From CAJXQU01 sp965223825 (GTDB lineage: Bacteria; Pseudomonadota; Gammaproteobacteria; CAJXQU01), in assembly GCA_965223825.1 (NCBI GenBank), contig OZ245018.1, forward strand, positions 2,976,001-3,040,000: 64,000 nt of DNA, in the 5' to 3' direction. Below, piece after piece: positions 34,887 to 43,719 of this stretch (its first letter is position 1; each line of letters begins with the position of its first letter). Made by a program: the position numbers and the translations under genes. Under the pieces are notes generated by a model that saw only the letters and a list, made by a program, of their open reading frames with translations, had not been told where the DNA came from and did not search any database.

Positions 34887-37013
34887 TTATTCTACAATTG
34901 GGCTTTCGGCATCTTTAAGGCTTTTCAATCGTTCGATCATTTCTTGCCAGTCAACCGTGTCGTTAAAACCGATAATCTCTAGCCATGGCGGTAATATACC
35001 TGGCTTGACGATGTAGTAACCGTCTTTCGCTTTGGCAACACCACCCATGTGACAGATATTATTCCTTAACAGACAGGTGATACCGATTTTTGAATAGGGA
35101 AAATCTTCAAAAATACCTAATATCCGTCGTTGCACAAAACTACTCGCACTGCTTCCACCACCTATACTGGTGATGTTGTCGATCGCACGCTGGCTGATTC
35201 GATGCTTACTCTTATCATCTTTCGGTGTCGCAATATGCGCGTCAAAATAAACGGGTTGCCAATCTTGTAATTGTAGATCCTTAATTTTTCCAGAGAGTTT
35301 TCCGGTGATCTTTCCGAACTCAAAGGTTTCCGTTAATGTTCCTAAATCAAGTTCATCGATTTCTATATGTGCAAACAGGCTTGGAACTAATCCAAATAAT
35401 TGTTCTATTTTTAATTGTTTAATTGCAATATCACCATCAAACACATTCACGTGCAATGCACCATCCAGTGTCAAGTCGCCTTTGAAATAACTTAGCCCAG
35501 GAATTTCACCTGACACATTTCCGGCCATCAATGGCCATCCCATACTTTCCGTAAATTCACTGAGCGTAATTGGTGTCAAACTGGCATCAAGGTGAATCGC
35601 ATAATCTTCTAAACCAAGCTCATTCATAATTAATTTTTCGATCTCAAGTCCACCATCAAAAATTGGTACGATAACTTTTTTTCGCAACCACATTGAGCGG
35701 CCTTTTGATCGTAAATTAAACTCACCAGGACCTATGTTTACTTTATAAATAGAACCACCGTTCCAGTGCATGCTTGAGTCGGCAGGTTGTGGGTCACTGT
35801 TTAACCGAATATCGCCATCTAAGCCAGATACTAAAAATCGATCTTGTTGATCGTCAGCATATACTTTATTCAGTTTGAGATGAAAATCACTGATAGAGTC
35901 GTTAGTAAACACTAAATTAAGATCGACCTGACCGACGATCTCTAAATTATCTAACCCACTTCCCAGTAACAATGGTTGCATATAAATGGGAAATACTTTT
36001 TTCAATGTGGGACTTTTCAGGTTTACATTTAAGTTACTCAATACTTTTTCTTGGTTAAGTAAGATTTGGCCAAACGCTGTTATTTCTAAGACATCTGGAT
36101 GTGAATAATTTAACGAGTTAATGTTAATTTCATTTGCCGACCATTCACCGCTAAAATCCAGTTGTACTGGTTTTTCTTTTATAATACCGGCTTCTATTAA
36201 AAAACCGGGATTAACATTCCCGATTTTAAATCCGGGTTCAATATAGAGCAGCCCTTTCGTCAATTTTAGTGATTTGTTAATATCCCAACCCGATGCTTTT
36301 TTCTTCAGTTTTAACTGAAGCTGCGCATCGAGGTTTTCTGCAACTGACTTCCCATTAAAAAATATATCTTTTCCAACTAGATCAATATCAATCTGCTCGA
36401 CTTCACGCTCTCGACCCGAAGCAGATACTCGTAAACTGACCCTGCCTGCTTCGTCACTGATCACGTTAGGTAATTCATAAAACGGATTAATCAATCTACG
36501 TAATTTTTCCAGGTTGATCTGTGTCGAGTTAGCTAATAACTGCCAGCTATTCTCGTTTTTATTTATTTCAAACTGTAATTGACCAGCAGCTGTTTTGAGT
36601 TGATCGACATTAAGTGAAATTTTTTGACCATCCGTTTGTGCGCTGAAATTTATATTGCCTTGAATTTTTCCGAGTAAAGAATGCATGATCTGAAATGTAC
36701 CATCTGTACAAGTCAGCTTTGCTATATTAGTTGTTACTGGTATTTCGTTAAGGGGACAGGAAATGTTGAGATCTGCTAGTTTTCCTATTTGATCGGAAGT
36801 AATTTTTTTCGCACTTATTTCAAACGTTTGATTATTTTTTGTTGTTAAGTTTAATTGAAAGGATACATCTTGGAGATGCCAGTCGAGATAATCGATTTGA
36901 TGAATTTGTATGCGAAACTGATCAACCGACGTGACGGGGGTAGAGATAAGTAGAAGAAAAATGCCGCAAAAACGGTGCAGATTCTTGCACCGCTTAACCG
37001 TATTTTTTCGCAT
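34887..37013 (-). CDS. AsmA/YdbH-like large periplasmic protein
   Basis: 708 residues with a basic N-terminus, one hydrophobic segment (about 15-28, a signal or anchor) and then an almost unbroken series of short beta strands, the pattern of AsmA/TamB/YdbH proteins that bridge the two membranes and move phospholipids. The C-terminal part has a two-cysteine element, CLLRNNICHMGGV, followed by YYIVKPGILPPWLEIIGFN. I chose the methionine at 37013, five bases after the cysM stop, rather than the in-frame start inside cysM. The YdbH partners YnbE and YdbL are not next to it. Assignment to the superfamily is likely, to YdbH itself uncertain. Confidence 0.6.
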   Translation of the reverse strand: MRKNTVKRCKNLHRFCGIFLLLISTPVTSVDQFRIQIHQIDYLDWHLQDVSFQLNLTTKNNQTFEISAKKITSDQIGKLADLNISCPLNEIPVTTNIAKLTCTDGTFQIMHSLLGKIQGNINFSAQTDGQKISLNVDQLKTAAGQLQFEINKNENSWQLLANSTQINLEKLRRLINPFYELPNVISDEAGRVSLRVSASGREREVEQIDIDLVGKDIFFNGKSVAENLDAQLQLKLKKKASGWDINKSLKLTKGLLYIEPGFKIGNVNPGFLIEAGIIKEKPVQLDFSGEWSANEININSLNYSHPDVLEITAFGQILLNQEKVLSNLNVNLKSPTLKKVFPIYMQPLLLGSGLDNLEIVGQVDLNLVFTNDSISDFHLKLNKVYADDQQDRFLVSGLDGDIRLNSDPQPADSSMHWNGGSIYKVNIGPGEFNLRSKGRSMWLRKKVIVPIFDGGLEIEKLIMNELGLEDYAIHLDASLTPITLSEFTESMGWPLMAGNVSGEIPGLSYFKGDLTLDGALHVNVFDGDIAIKQLKIEQLFGLVPSLFAHIEIDELDLGTLTETFEFGKITGKLSGKIKDLQLQDWQPVYFDAHIATPKDDKSKHRISQRAIDNITSIGGGSSASSFVQRRILGIFEDFPYSKIGITCLLRNNICHMGGVAKAKDGYYIVKPGILPPWLEIIGFNDTVDWQEMIERLKSLKDAESPIVE

Positions 37014-37017
37014 TTTT

Positions 37018-37917
37018 TTAATCGGGGAAGACACCCGTAGATAAATACCGATCACCACGGTCACATACAATGACAACGATTACTGCATTCTCAACCTCCT
37101 CAGATAATCGCAATGCTGCGGCCACGGCGCCGCCAGAAGAAATCCCAGCGAAGATGCCCTCTATCGCACCTAAATCACGCGTTGTTTGTTCTGCCGTGTG
37201 TTGATCCATGTCCATAATTCGATCAACCCGTTTACGGTCATAGATTTTCGGTAAATACGCTTCCGGCCAACGACGAATGCCTGGAATACTCGCGTTGTCG
37301 CTAGGTTGAACACCGATGATCTGAACGTCTGCATTTTGTTCTTTTAAGTATTTTGATGTTCCCATGATCGTGCCTGTCGTACCCATTGAGCTGACAAAAT
37401 GCGTAACACTGCCTTGCGTGTCGCGCCAGATTTCTGGCCCTGTGCCTTCATAATGCGAGATGGGATTATCTTCATTTGCAAATTGATCCAGAATCACGCC
37501 GCGTCCCTCGGCTTCCATTTTACGTGACATGTCGATTGCCGCTTCCATACTGCCTTCAGCCGGTGTTAACACGATCTCAGCACCAAATGCTTTCATCGAG
37601 GCGCGTCGCTCGGTACTCATGTTCGCTGGCATAACGAGGATCATGTTGTATCCTTTGATCGCTGCTGCCATCGCAAGCGCAATGCCCGTATTCCCACTGG
37701 TGGCTTCGATTAAGGTATCTCCGGGTTTGATATCACCGCGTGCTTCGGCTCGTTGGATCATGCTCACTGCGGGCCGATCTTTCACTGATCCTGCGGGGTT
37801 GTTGCCTTCCAGTTTTGCCAGAATAATATTACTCGGATGTCCTTTCTTTGCCGATAATCGTTGCAATCTTACAAGGGGAGTATTCCCGACAAAGTCTTCA
37901 ATAGTTGGGTAAGTCAT
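37018..37917 (-). CDS. cysM: Cysteine synthase B
   Basis: CysM makes cysteine from O-acetylserine and sulfide or thiosulfate, using pyridoxal phosphate. The 299-residue protein has EDFVGNTPLVRLQRL at the start, the PLP lysine in NPAGSVKDRPA, the SGNTGIALAMAAAIKGY phosphate-binding loop, and ISSGGAVAAALRL. It is shorter and more CysM-like than CysK. The ATG overlaps the rimI stop (ATGA). The gene is in a long co-directional run from leuA to the AsmA-like gene. Confidence 0.95.
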   Translation of the reverse strand: MTYPTIEDFVGNTPLVRLQRLSAKKGHPSNIILAKLEGNNPAGSVKDRPAVSMIQRAEARGDIKPGDTLIEATSGNTGIALAMAAAIKGYNMILVMPANMSTERRASMKAFGAEIVLTPAEGSMEAAIDMSRKMEAEGRGVILDQFANEDNPISHYEGTGPEIWRDTQGSVTHFVSSMGTTGTIMGTSKYLKEQNADVQIIGVQPSDNASIPGIRRWPEAYLPKIYDRKRVDRIMDMDQHTAEQTTRDLGAIEGIFAGISSGGAVAAALRLSEEVENAVIVVIVCDRGDRYLSTGVFPD

Positions 37918-38399
37918 TCTTTCTCATCTCTAATGATCAATTCCTTTGCCATGATGATCGCATCTTCGCGCCCTTCTTTGGCCGGGTAATAATTTTTTCG
38001 CGTACCAACATCGATAAAGCCTTCTTGTTCATATAAGCGATACGCGCCGAGATTGCTTTCTCTAACTTCGAGAAAAATGCTCGACACATGATGATCCTCT
38101 GCTAGCCTGACAAGGTGGTTAAACAAATGCCGGCCGAGGCCATCTCGGCGATACGTCTCACTAATGCAAATATTCAAAATATGCGCTTCACCTGCCGCGG
38201 CTGACATGATGCCATAGCCAACGACTTTTTGGGCGTACTCAACAACCCAGCAGCCGTAACCGACCATGAGGCAATCGCGATAAATTTTTTCTGACCAAGG
38301 AAATTCATAACAGCGTAATTCGATTTCCATAATCGCCGGTAAATCTGTTTCTAACATCGGACGTAAACTTACCAAAGCCAGATCGTTCGCCGCACTCAC
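37914..38399 (-). CDS. rimI: Ribosomal protein S18-alanine N-acetyltransferase
   Basis: RimI acetylates the N-terminal alanine of ribosomal protein S18. The GNAT fold is clear: IMEIELRCYEFPWSEKIYRDCL at the N-terminus, GYGIMSAAAGEAHILNICISETYRRDGLGRHLF (acetyl-CoA binding QxxGxG/A type) and LEVRESNLGAYRLYEQEGF. I chose GTG at 38399, which has AGGA six bases upstream; a TTG two codons earlier is possible. It is preceded by the uracil-DNA glycosylase and followed by cysM, both close enough for coupling. Confidence 0.92.
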   Translation of the reverse strand: MSAANDLALVSLRPMLETDLPAIMEIELRCYEFPWSEKIYRDCLMVGYGCWVVEYAQKVVGYGIMSAAAGEAHILNICISETYRRDGLGRHLFNHLVRLAEDHHVSSIFLEVRESNLGAYRLYEQEGFIDVGTRKNYYPAKEGREDAIIMAKELIIRDEKE

Positions 38400-38401
38400 A
38401 A

Positions 38402-39235
38402 TCAATCCTCACTCAATAACGATTGCGCTAAACATAAGTCCTCCCAGGCTTTTCGTTTGTCCGTTGGCGTACGTAACAAATAAGCCGGATGGTAGGTCAC
38501 GATTACTGGAATTCCCGTTTCACCATACACATGTGCGCGACCACGAAGCCGAGATAATGGCGTCGTTGTTTTGAGAAGATTATGTGCTGCAATACGCCCA
38601 ACACAGAGAATAAGGCGTGGTTTGAGTAAGGCGATCTGGCGTGCAAGATAAGATTCACACTGCTCGACTTCTGTCGCATGTGGATCACGGTTGCCCGGCG
38701 GGCGACATTTCAAAATATTTGCAATATAGACTTGATTGCGCTTTAAACCGACAGCGCGCAACATGCCGTTCAGCAGCATACCTGCACGGCCAACAAATGG
38801 CTCACCTTGCTTATCCTCTTCCGCACCCGGTGCTTCACCGATGATCATCCAATCCGCTTGCTGGTCACCTACCCCAAACACAGTCTGAGTTCGCGACTCG
38901 TGCAAGTTGCATTGTGTACAAGCCGCAACACGTTGACGAAGCGATTCCCAGTTATCTGACTCGATTCGTTCAAGACGATCATCCTTGATCACATGTTGTG
39001 AAGTTGGTTGCATAATCGCTGCCGCCCGTCCCATGGATGCTTCATTCGTTTTTTGAGGCGTAGCCGGATCGGTGTTTTGCGGGCTTCCTAACGATGGCTC
39101 GACAAGCCTGACGGGATCGAACGAGCCCGTCAGTTCAGTTGTGGGTAACGTATCTGCTACGGACAGATCAAGGTCACGCCTGACCCAAACGTCAATTCCC
39201 ATGGCGTCGAGACAGGCGAGCTGATCCGGCGACAT
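38402..39235 (-). CDS. Family 4 uracil-DNA glycosylase (4Fe-4S)
   Basis: Removes uracil from DNA. The domain spans about 100-270: CTQCNLHESRTQTVFGVGD with the first two cluster cysteines, GEAPGAEEDKQGEPFVGRAG (active-site loop), YIANILKCRPPGNRDP with the third cysteine, CESYLARQI with the fourth, and VTYHPAYLLR near the end. The N-terminal about 95 residues are a low-conservation linker, as in phage SPO1 polymerase-like glycosylases, often annotated as DNA polymerase. The ATG at 39235 follows the leuA stop by one base; an upstream TTG would overlap leuA. Confidence 0.92.
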   Translation of the reverse strand: MSPDQLACLDAMGIDVWVRRDLDLSVADTLPTTELTGSFDPVRLVEPSLGSPQNTDPATPQKTNEASMGRAAAIMQPTSQHVIKDDRLERIESDNWESLRQRVAACTQCNLHESRTQTVFGVGDQQADWMIIGEAPGAEEDKQGEPFVGRAGMLLNGMLRAVGLKRNQVYIANILKCRPPGNRDPHATEVEQCESYLARQIALLKPRLILCVGRIAAHNLLKTTTPLSRLRGRAHVYGETGIPVIVTYHPAYLLRTPTDKRKAWEDLCLAQSLLSED

Positions 39236-39236
39236 G

Positions 39237-40784
39237 TCAGACTTTATCCTCAACTTGCGGATGTTTGCGCTGTGATGACACCATCAATTTATTCAGTGCA
39301 TTGATGTAGGCTTTTGCAGACGCCGCGATAATATCGGTATCCGCACCTTGTCCATTCACAATTCGGCCTCGTAGTTCAAGCCGCACAGCCACTTCGCCTT
39401 GTGCCGACGTACCTTTGGTGATGTTATTCACAGAATACAACAACAGATCTGCACCACTATTCATGACGCTTTCGATCGCTTTAAACGTCGAATCTACCGG
39501 GCCACTACCACTCGCTGTAGCTTTCTTTTCTTCGCCGTCAAAACTCAACGCAATCGATGCGGACGGGGTTTCTCCGGTTTCAGAGGACACTTGTAACGAA
39601 ACAAACTTAACGCGATCTTCTTCCTTCGTACCGATGCTTTCTGTGACGAGCGCTTGTAAATCTTCGTCGAAAATTTCATGCTTTTTATCCGCAAGTTCTT
39701 TGAAGCGCGCAAATGCATCGTTTAAATCTTCTTCGCGTTCAAACTCAGTACCAAGCTCTTGTAAGCGTGTTTTAAAGGCGTTGCGACCTGAGTGTTTACC
39801 CATGACCATGCGGTTAGCATTCCAGCCAACATCTTCTGCGCGCATGATTTCATAGGTCTCACGGCTTTTGATCACGCCGTCTTGGTGGATACCTGATTCG
39901 TGCGCGAAAGCATTTGCGCCGACAATAGCTTTATTCGGCTGAACAGGAAACCCTGTGATATTTGCGATAAGACGTGAGCAATTCATGATCTGTGTGGTGT
40001 CCAAGCCGGTGTCACAATTAAAGACATCTTGGCGTGTTTTCACTGCCATAACGACCTCTTCAAGTGATGCATTACCTGCACGTTCACCCAGACCATTGAT
40101 CGTACACTCAACTTGTCGCGCACCGTTTAACACCGCCGATAAGGAGTTGCCGACCGCAAGACCGAGATCGTTATGACAATGCACAGAGAAAATCGCTTTA
40201 TCGCTATTAGGAACACGTTCCATTAATTCTTTAATCAATGCGCCGAAACGATCCGGTAAGTTGTAACCCACCGTATCAGGAATGTTGATCGTGGTTGCAC
40301 CGGCATCAATGACGGCTTCGATCACGCGACATAAAAAGTCGACATCTGATCGGCCCGCATCTTCTGGTGAGAACTCGACATTATCCGTATAACGTTTGGC
40401 GCGTTTCACAGCATGTACGGCTTGTGCGAGCACCTGATCTGGCTCCATCTGCAGTTTCGCTTGCATGTGGATCGGTGAGGTTGCGATGAATGTGTGAATG
40501 CGCGAACTGTAAGCAGGCTTGAGTGCCTCGCCAGCGCGATCAATATCTTTATCCAGTGCTCGCGCTAATCCACAGATGGTGCTGTCTTTGACTAAACTCG
40601 CCACGGCTTGTACGGCTTCAAAGTCACCGGGACTCGCCGCGGGGAAACCAGCTTCGATCACATCTACGCGCATTCGCTCGAGTGCATGCGCAATACGGAT
40701 CTTCTCATCTTTGGTCATAGATGCGCCGGGGCTTTGCTCGCCATCACGCAATGTCGTATCGAATATTATTAACTGCTCTTTCAT
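39237..40784 (-). CDS. leuA: 2-isopropylmalate synthase
   Basis: LeuA condenses 2-ketoisovalerate with acetyl-CoA, the first committed step of leucine synthesis, and is feedback-inhibited by leucine. The 515-residue protein shows IIFDTTLRDGEQSPGASMT at the start, the HxH metal motif in IFSVHCHNDLGLAVGNSL, GLGERAGNASLEEV, and a C-terminal regulatory domain ending in AYINALNKLM. leuB, leuC and leuD are not next to it. A leucine-rich leader peptide is encoded in the 246 bases upstream, and an AGGAG site precedes the ATG. Confidence 0.96.
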   Translation of the reverse strand: MKEQLIIFDTTLRDGEQSPGASMTKDEKIRIAHALERMRVDVIEAGFPAASPGDFEAVQAVASLVKDSTICGLARALDKDIDRAGEALKPAYSSRIHTFIATSPIHMQAKLQMEPDQVLAQAVHAVKRAKRYTDNVEFSPEDAGRSDVDFLCRVIEAVIDAGATTINIPDTVGYNLPDRFGALIKELMERVPNSDKAIFSVHCHNDLGLAVGNSLSAVLNGARQVECTINGLGERAGNASLEEVVMAVKTRQDVFNCDTGLDTTQIMNCSRLIANITGFPVQPNKAIVGANAFAHESGIHQDGVIKSRETYEIMRAEDVGWNANRMVMGKHSGRNAFKTRLQELGTEFEREEDLNDAFARFKELADKKHEIFDEDLQALVTESIGTKEEDRVKFVSLQVSSETGETPSASIALSFDGEEKKATASGSGPVDSTFKAIESVMNSGADLLLYSVNNITKGTSAQGEVAVRLELRGRIVNGQGADTDIIAASAKAYINALNKLMVSSQRKHPQVEDKV

Positions 40785-40897
40785 ACCTTGCTCCTACTGA
40801 GGGACGTATTCTATCAGCATGATCGGTGTGGATCTTGTGATTTATCTAGCGTGTTTTAGGGTGGCCCGAAAAGGCCTAATGACGAATTAGTTGCCCC

Positions 40898-40999
40898 TCA
40901 GGGCAGCAGTAAACCGAGTGGAAGGCGTAGCAAAGCAGCTTGTGCAGGCTGGCACACGCGGGATGAAGTAAAACGACTTTGCTGTTGGATATTCGCCAT
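40898..40999 (-). CDS. Putative leucine-rich leader peptide of leuA
   Basis: A 33-codon ORF on the leuA strand, starting ATG GCG AAT at 40999 and ending in TGA 113 bases before leuA. It begins MANIQQQSRF and ends with ALLRLPLGLLLP: seven of the last eleven residues are leucine, using six different kinds of leucine codon in this run, the arrangement of an attenuation leader. After the stop come a TGCCC-TGAG-GGGCA stem overlapping the stop codon and a CTAAT/ATTAG stem. There is no evident ribosome site, and no classical terminator with a T run, so the mechanism is unsettled. A -35/-10 pair (TTGATT, 16 bases, TATTGT) ends just before the ATG, so leaderless translation is possible. Confidence 0.55.
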   Translation of the reverse strand: MANIQQQSRFTSSRVCQPAQAALLRLPLGLLLP

Positions 41000-41030
41000 G
41001 GATTAAACAATAACCGATTTTTGGCTTAAA

Positions 41031-41801
41031 TCAACTATTTTCATCCGTTTGCTGATGATCCGATTGCTGGCGACGTTCGCGATGTTTACGTAATTGAAAC
41101 AAGGTCAGCACTGGGCCCGATAAGGCGTATAAGGCGAACACAGCGAATAAAAAGGTCGGCGGCTCAAGTGAGATCATGACGAAAACGACCATGATTAAGA
41201 TCACATACAGAAAAGGAACACGCCCTTTAAAGTCGATACTCTTAAAACTGTTATAGCGGATATTACTGATCATTAATAATGCGCTGATCACCGTAACCGC
41301 TGCCGCGACAATGCTGATCGTTTTGCTTACTTCTAAATCATATTCTGTACCAATCCAAACAAATCCGGCCAATAACGCTGCACCGGATGGGCTCGCTAAA
41401 CCTTGGAAATAATTTTTATCTGCATGCGCGACCTGTGTATTAAACCGCGCCAGTCGTAAAGCGACACAGGCGGTGTACATAAATGCGGCAACCCAACCAA
41501 CGCGGCCCAGATCAATCAGTGCCCACTGGTAGACGACTAAGGAGGGTGCTAAACCAAACGAAATCATATCGGAGAGGGAATCATACTCCGCACCAAAATC
41601 ACTTTGTGTATTGGTCATTCTGGCGATTCGTCCGTCCATGCCGTCTAAGACCATCGCGATGAAGATCGCCATAGCCGCAGGCTCAAAACGACCATGCATA
41701 GCAGCAACGATGGCATAAAAACCGGCAAACAACGCGGCCGTAGTAAATAAGTTTGGAAGTAAGTAGATGCCGCGACGGCGATCAGGTGTAGTTTGGGGCA
41801 T
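41031..41801 (-). CDS. pssA: CDP-diacylglycerol--serine O-phosphatidyltransferase
   Basis: PssA makes phosphatidylserine from CDP-diacylglycerol and serine, the precursor of phosphatidylethanolamine. The 256-residue protein has eight hydrophobic segments and the CDP-alcohol phosphatidyltransferase motif DGMDGRIARMTNTQSDFGAEYDSLSD, with all Asp and Gly residues of DG-x2-AR-x8-G-x3-D-x3-D present. It is the type II (integral-membrane) enzyme rather than the PLD-type E. coli enzyme. It follows the Psd-like gene by 15 bases, so the two genes of the same pathway are paired. Confidence 0.95.
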   Translation of the reverse strand: MPQTTPDRRRGIYLLPNLFTTAALFAGFYAIVAAMHGRFEPAAMAIFIAMVLDGMDGRIARMTNTQSDFGAEYDSLSDMISFGLAPSLVVYQWALIDLGRVGWVAAFMYTACVALRLARFNTQVAHADKNYFQGLASPSGAALLAGFVWIGTEYDLEVSKTISIVAAAVTVISALLMISNIRYNSFKSIDFKGRVPFLYVILIMVVFVMISLEPPTFLFAVFALYALSGPVLTLFQLRKHRERRQQSDHQQTDENS

Positions 41802-41816
41802 GTAAACAGGGCCTGC

Positions 41817-42506
41817 TCAAGTCAAAATGGGACGTGTCAATCCTTGCGTCGTTTCTCTTTTAGGATGGGTTAGCTGTCCGAGAATACTTGATCCGGATAT
41901 TACGCGATCACCCTCATGAACTCCAATGCGTGTCCCGCTTGGCAAAATAACATCCACCACTCCACCCAAGAAAAAATAGCCACAACGTTGACCTTGGCCA
42001 ATGCGTTCACCCGGATGAGCATAACACTTTAACCTTGAACCCAACTTATTCACGCCGATAGATAAGACGACCTCATCGCCTTCGTCGGAACGGAGGCAAA
42101 ATGTCTGACGGTGAAGTTTTTCTTCCGATGCCATTCCATCCGGCTCTGAGCACCATGTTTTGGAGACTTTTCCTTCGATAGGGCTGCGGATCGAGTAGCT
42201 ACTATGGAAGTCCATTCTGATACGAACGCTCACGCCTTCTCTACCTAACCAATGATCATCAATTTTGTTGACGGATTCGACCACACCACCCACGGGTGAG
42301 ATTACTGCAAGTGGTGAAGAGGGTACCACTCGATAAGGATCACGATACAAGTAAATAAATCCTAGAAGGATTAACCAGACAGGGATTGAATAAACCATGC
42401 CCGTTGCATAAACAACATAGAGGGCTATCAGACAGATCAGGAGGAGAATTCCCCACCCTTCTTTAGCGACAATTGGGTAACGATGACTCGGCATGCTTTC
42501 ACTCAC
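41817..42506 (-). CDS. Phosphatidylserine decarboxylase-like protein, pyruvoyl serine missing
   Basis: A 229-residue protein of the short (archaeal-type) phosphatidylserine decarboxylase family, with an N-terminal membrane hairpin (about 16-45) and a domain with VISPVGGVVESV. In active enzymes the precursor self-cleaves at a Gly-Ser pair in a motif of the form FGS-x-VD-x-x-LP, and the serine becomes the pyruvoyl cofactor. Here the aligned sequence is YFFLGGVVDVILPSGT: glycine replaces the serine, read from codons GGT GGA. The preceding S-P-x-D-V-H region is also altered (FHSSYSIRSP). The protein is therefore probably not active by the known route. Start is GTG at 42506 or ATG at 42494. Confidence 0.75.
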   Translation of the reverse strand: MSESMPSHRYPIVAKEGWGILLLICLIALYVVYATGMVYSIPVWLILLGFIYLYRDPYRVVPSSPLAVISPVGGVVESVNKIDDHWLGREGVSVRIRMDFHSSYSIRSPIEGKVSKTWCSEPDGMASEEKLHRQTFCLRSDEGDEVVLSIGVNKLGSRLKCYAHPGERIGQGQRCGYFFLGGVVDVILPSGTRIGVHEGDRVISGSSILGQLTHPKRETTQGLTRPILT

Positions 42507-42608
42507 TGCTTGCTAATCACGGGAGGGCATCATTCCGCAATGCAACATTCAGTGCAAGTGTTCATTTGTGAGACACAGAGTTTCCTGATTGGAAACGATA
42601 AAGGAAGG

Positions 42609-42642
42609 ACTGACCGAGCCTGTTCAGTAAGGCCCGGCCAGT
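42609..42642 (-). terminator. Terminator-like hairpin after ilvC
   Basis: On the minus strand ACTGGCCGGGCC can pair with GGCTCGGTCAGT (two G-U pairs) around a ten-base loop. The following sequence is CCTTCCTTT, a weak T-rich tract. It lies ten bases after the ilvC stop and separates ilvIHC from psd-pssA. Confidence 0.65.
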
Positions 42643-42651
42643 TAATTCTAC

Positions 42652-43668
42652 TTAGTTTTTAGTTTTGTCAACTAATTGATTCGCTTTGATCCAAGGCATC
42701 ATTGAACGGAGTTTTTCACCCACCTCTTCAATTTGGTGCTCCTTCGCAATTCGACGTTTTGCTTTCAATGTCGCTGCACCGGTCATATTCTCACTGATGA
42801 ACTCACGTGCAAATTCGCCTGTTTGAATTTCAGTCAGGATTTTCTTCATTTCTTTCTTCGTTTCTTCCGTAATCACACGTGGTCCCCGTGTAATATCACC
42901 GTATTCTGCGGTGTTCGAAATCGAGTAACGCATGTTCGCAATACCGCCTTCATACAACAAATCAACGATTAATTTTGTTTCATGCAGACATTCAAAGTAA
43001 GCCATTTCTGGGGCATATCCCGCTTCTGTCAACGTTTCGAAACCCGCTTGGATCAGCGCGGTTACGCCTCCGCAAAGTACTGCTTGTTCGCCAAATAAAT
43101 CCGTTTCTGTTTCTTCGCGAAAATTGGTTTCGATCACACCAGCGCGACCACCGCCGTTAGCTGATGCGTATGACAATGCAACGTCTTTCGCTTGGCCAGA
43201 TGCATCTTGATATACCGCGATCAATGACGGTACACCACCACCTTGCGTATAGGTTGAACGAACCAAATGGCCAGGACCTTTTGGTGCGATCATGATCACA
43301 TCCAGATCGTCGCGCGGTTGGATCTGTTCAAAATGAACATTGAAACCATGAGCAAAAGCCAACGTCGCACCTTGTTTCAGGTTTGGTTCGATTTGTGTGC
43401 TGTAAAGCGATGCTTGATGTTCATCTGGTGCCAGAATCATGATCACATCCGCTTCTGCGACTGCCTCTTCAATCGATTTGTTTTCAAGGCCAGCGGCAGT
43501 GGCTTTCGCTGCTGAACTTGAGCCAGGACGCAGACCGACCACCACGTTGACACCAGAGTCCTTGAGGTTGTTCGCGTGGGCATGTCCCTGTGATCCATAA
43601 CCAATGATGGCTACTTTTTTTGATTGGATCAGGGATAAATCGGCATCTTTATCGTAATAAACTTTCAT
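42652..43668 (-). CDS. ilvC: Ketol-acid reductoisomerase
   Basis: IlvC isomerises and reduces acetohydroxy acids with NADPH in isoleucine, valine and leucine synthesis. The 338-residue class I enzyme has the dinucleotide fold AIIGYGSQGHAHANNLKDSG with the NADP-preferring loop GLRPGSSS, APKGPGHLVRSTY, and the C-terminal metal-binding knotted domain with EQAVLCGG and ECLHETKLIVDLLYEGG. It is the third gene after ilvI and ilvH. Confidence 0.97.
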   Translation of the reverse strand: MKVYYDKDADLSLIQSKKVAIIGYGSQGHAHANNLKDSGVNVVVGLRPGSSSAAKATAAGLENKSIEEAVAEADVIMILAPDEHQASLYSTQIEPNLKQGATLAFAHGFNVHFEQIQPRDDLDVIMIAPKGPGHLVRSTYTQGGGVPSLIAVYQDASGQAKDVALSYASANGGGRAGVIETNFREETETDLFGEQAVLCGGVTALIQAGFETLTEAGYAPEMAYFECLHETKLIVDLLYEGGIANMRYSISNTAEYGDITRGPRVITEETKKEMKKILTEIQTGEFAREFISENMTGAATLKAKRRIAKEHQIEEVGEKLRSMMPWIKANQLVDKTKN

Positions 43669-43719
43669 AATGATCTCGTAATTTAATTATTCAGACTCAG
43701 GTTATTAGGTGTATTTATT

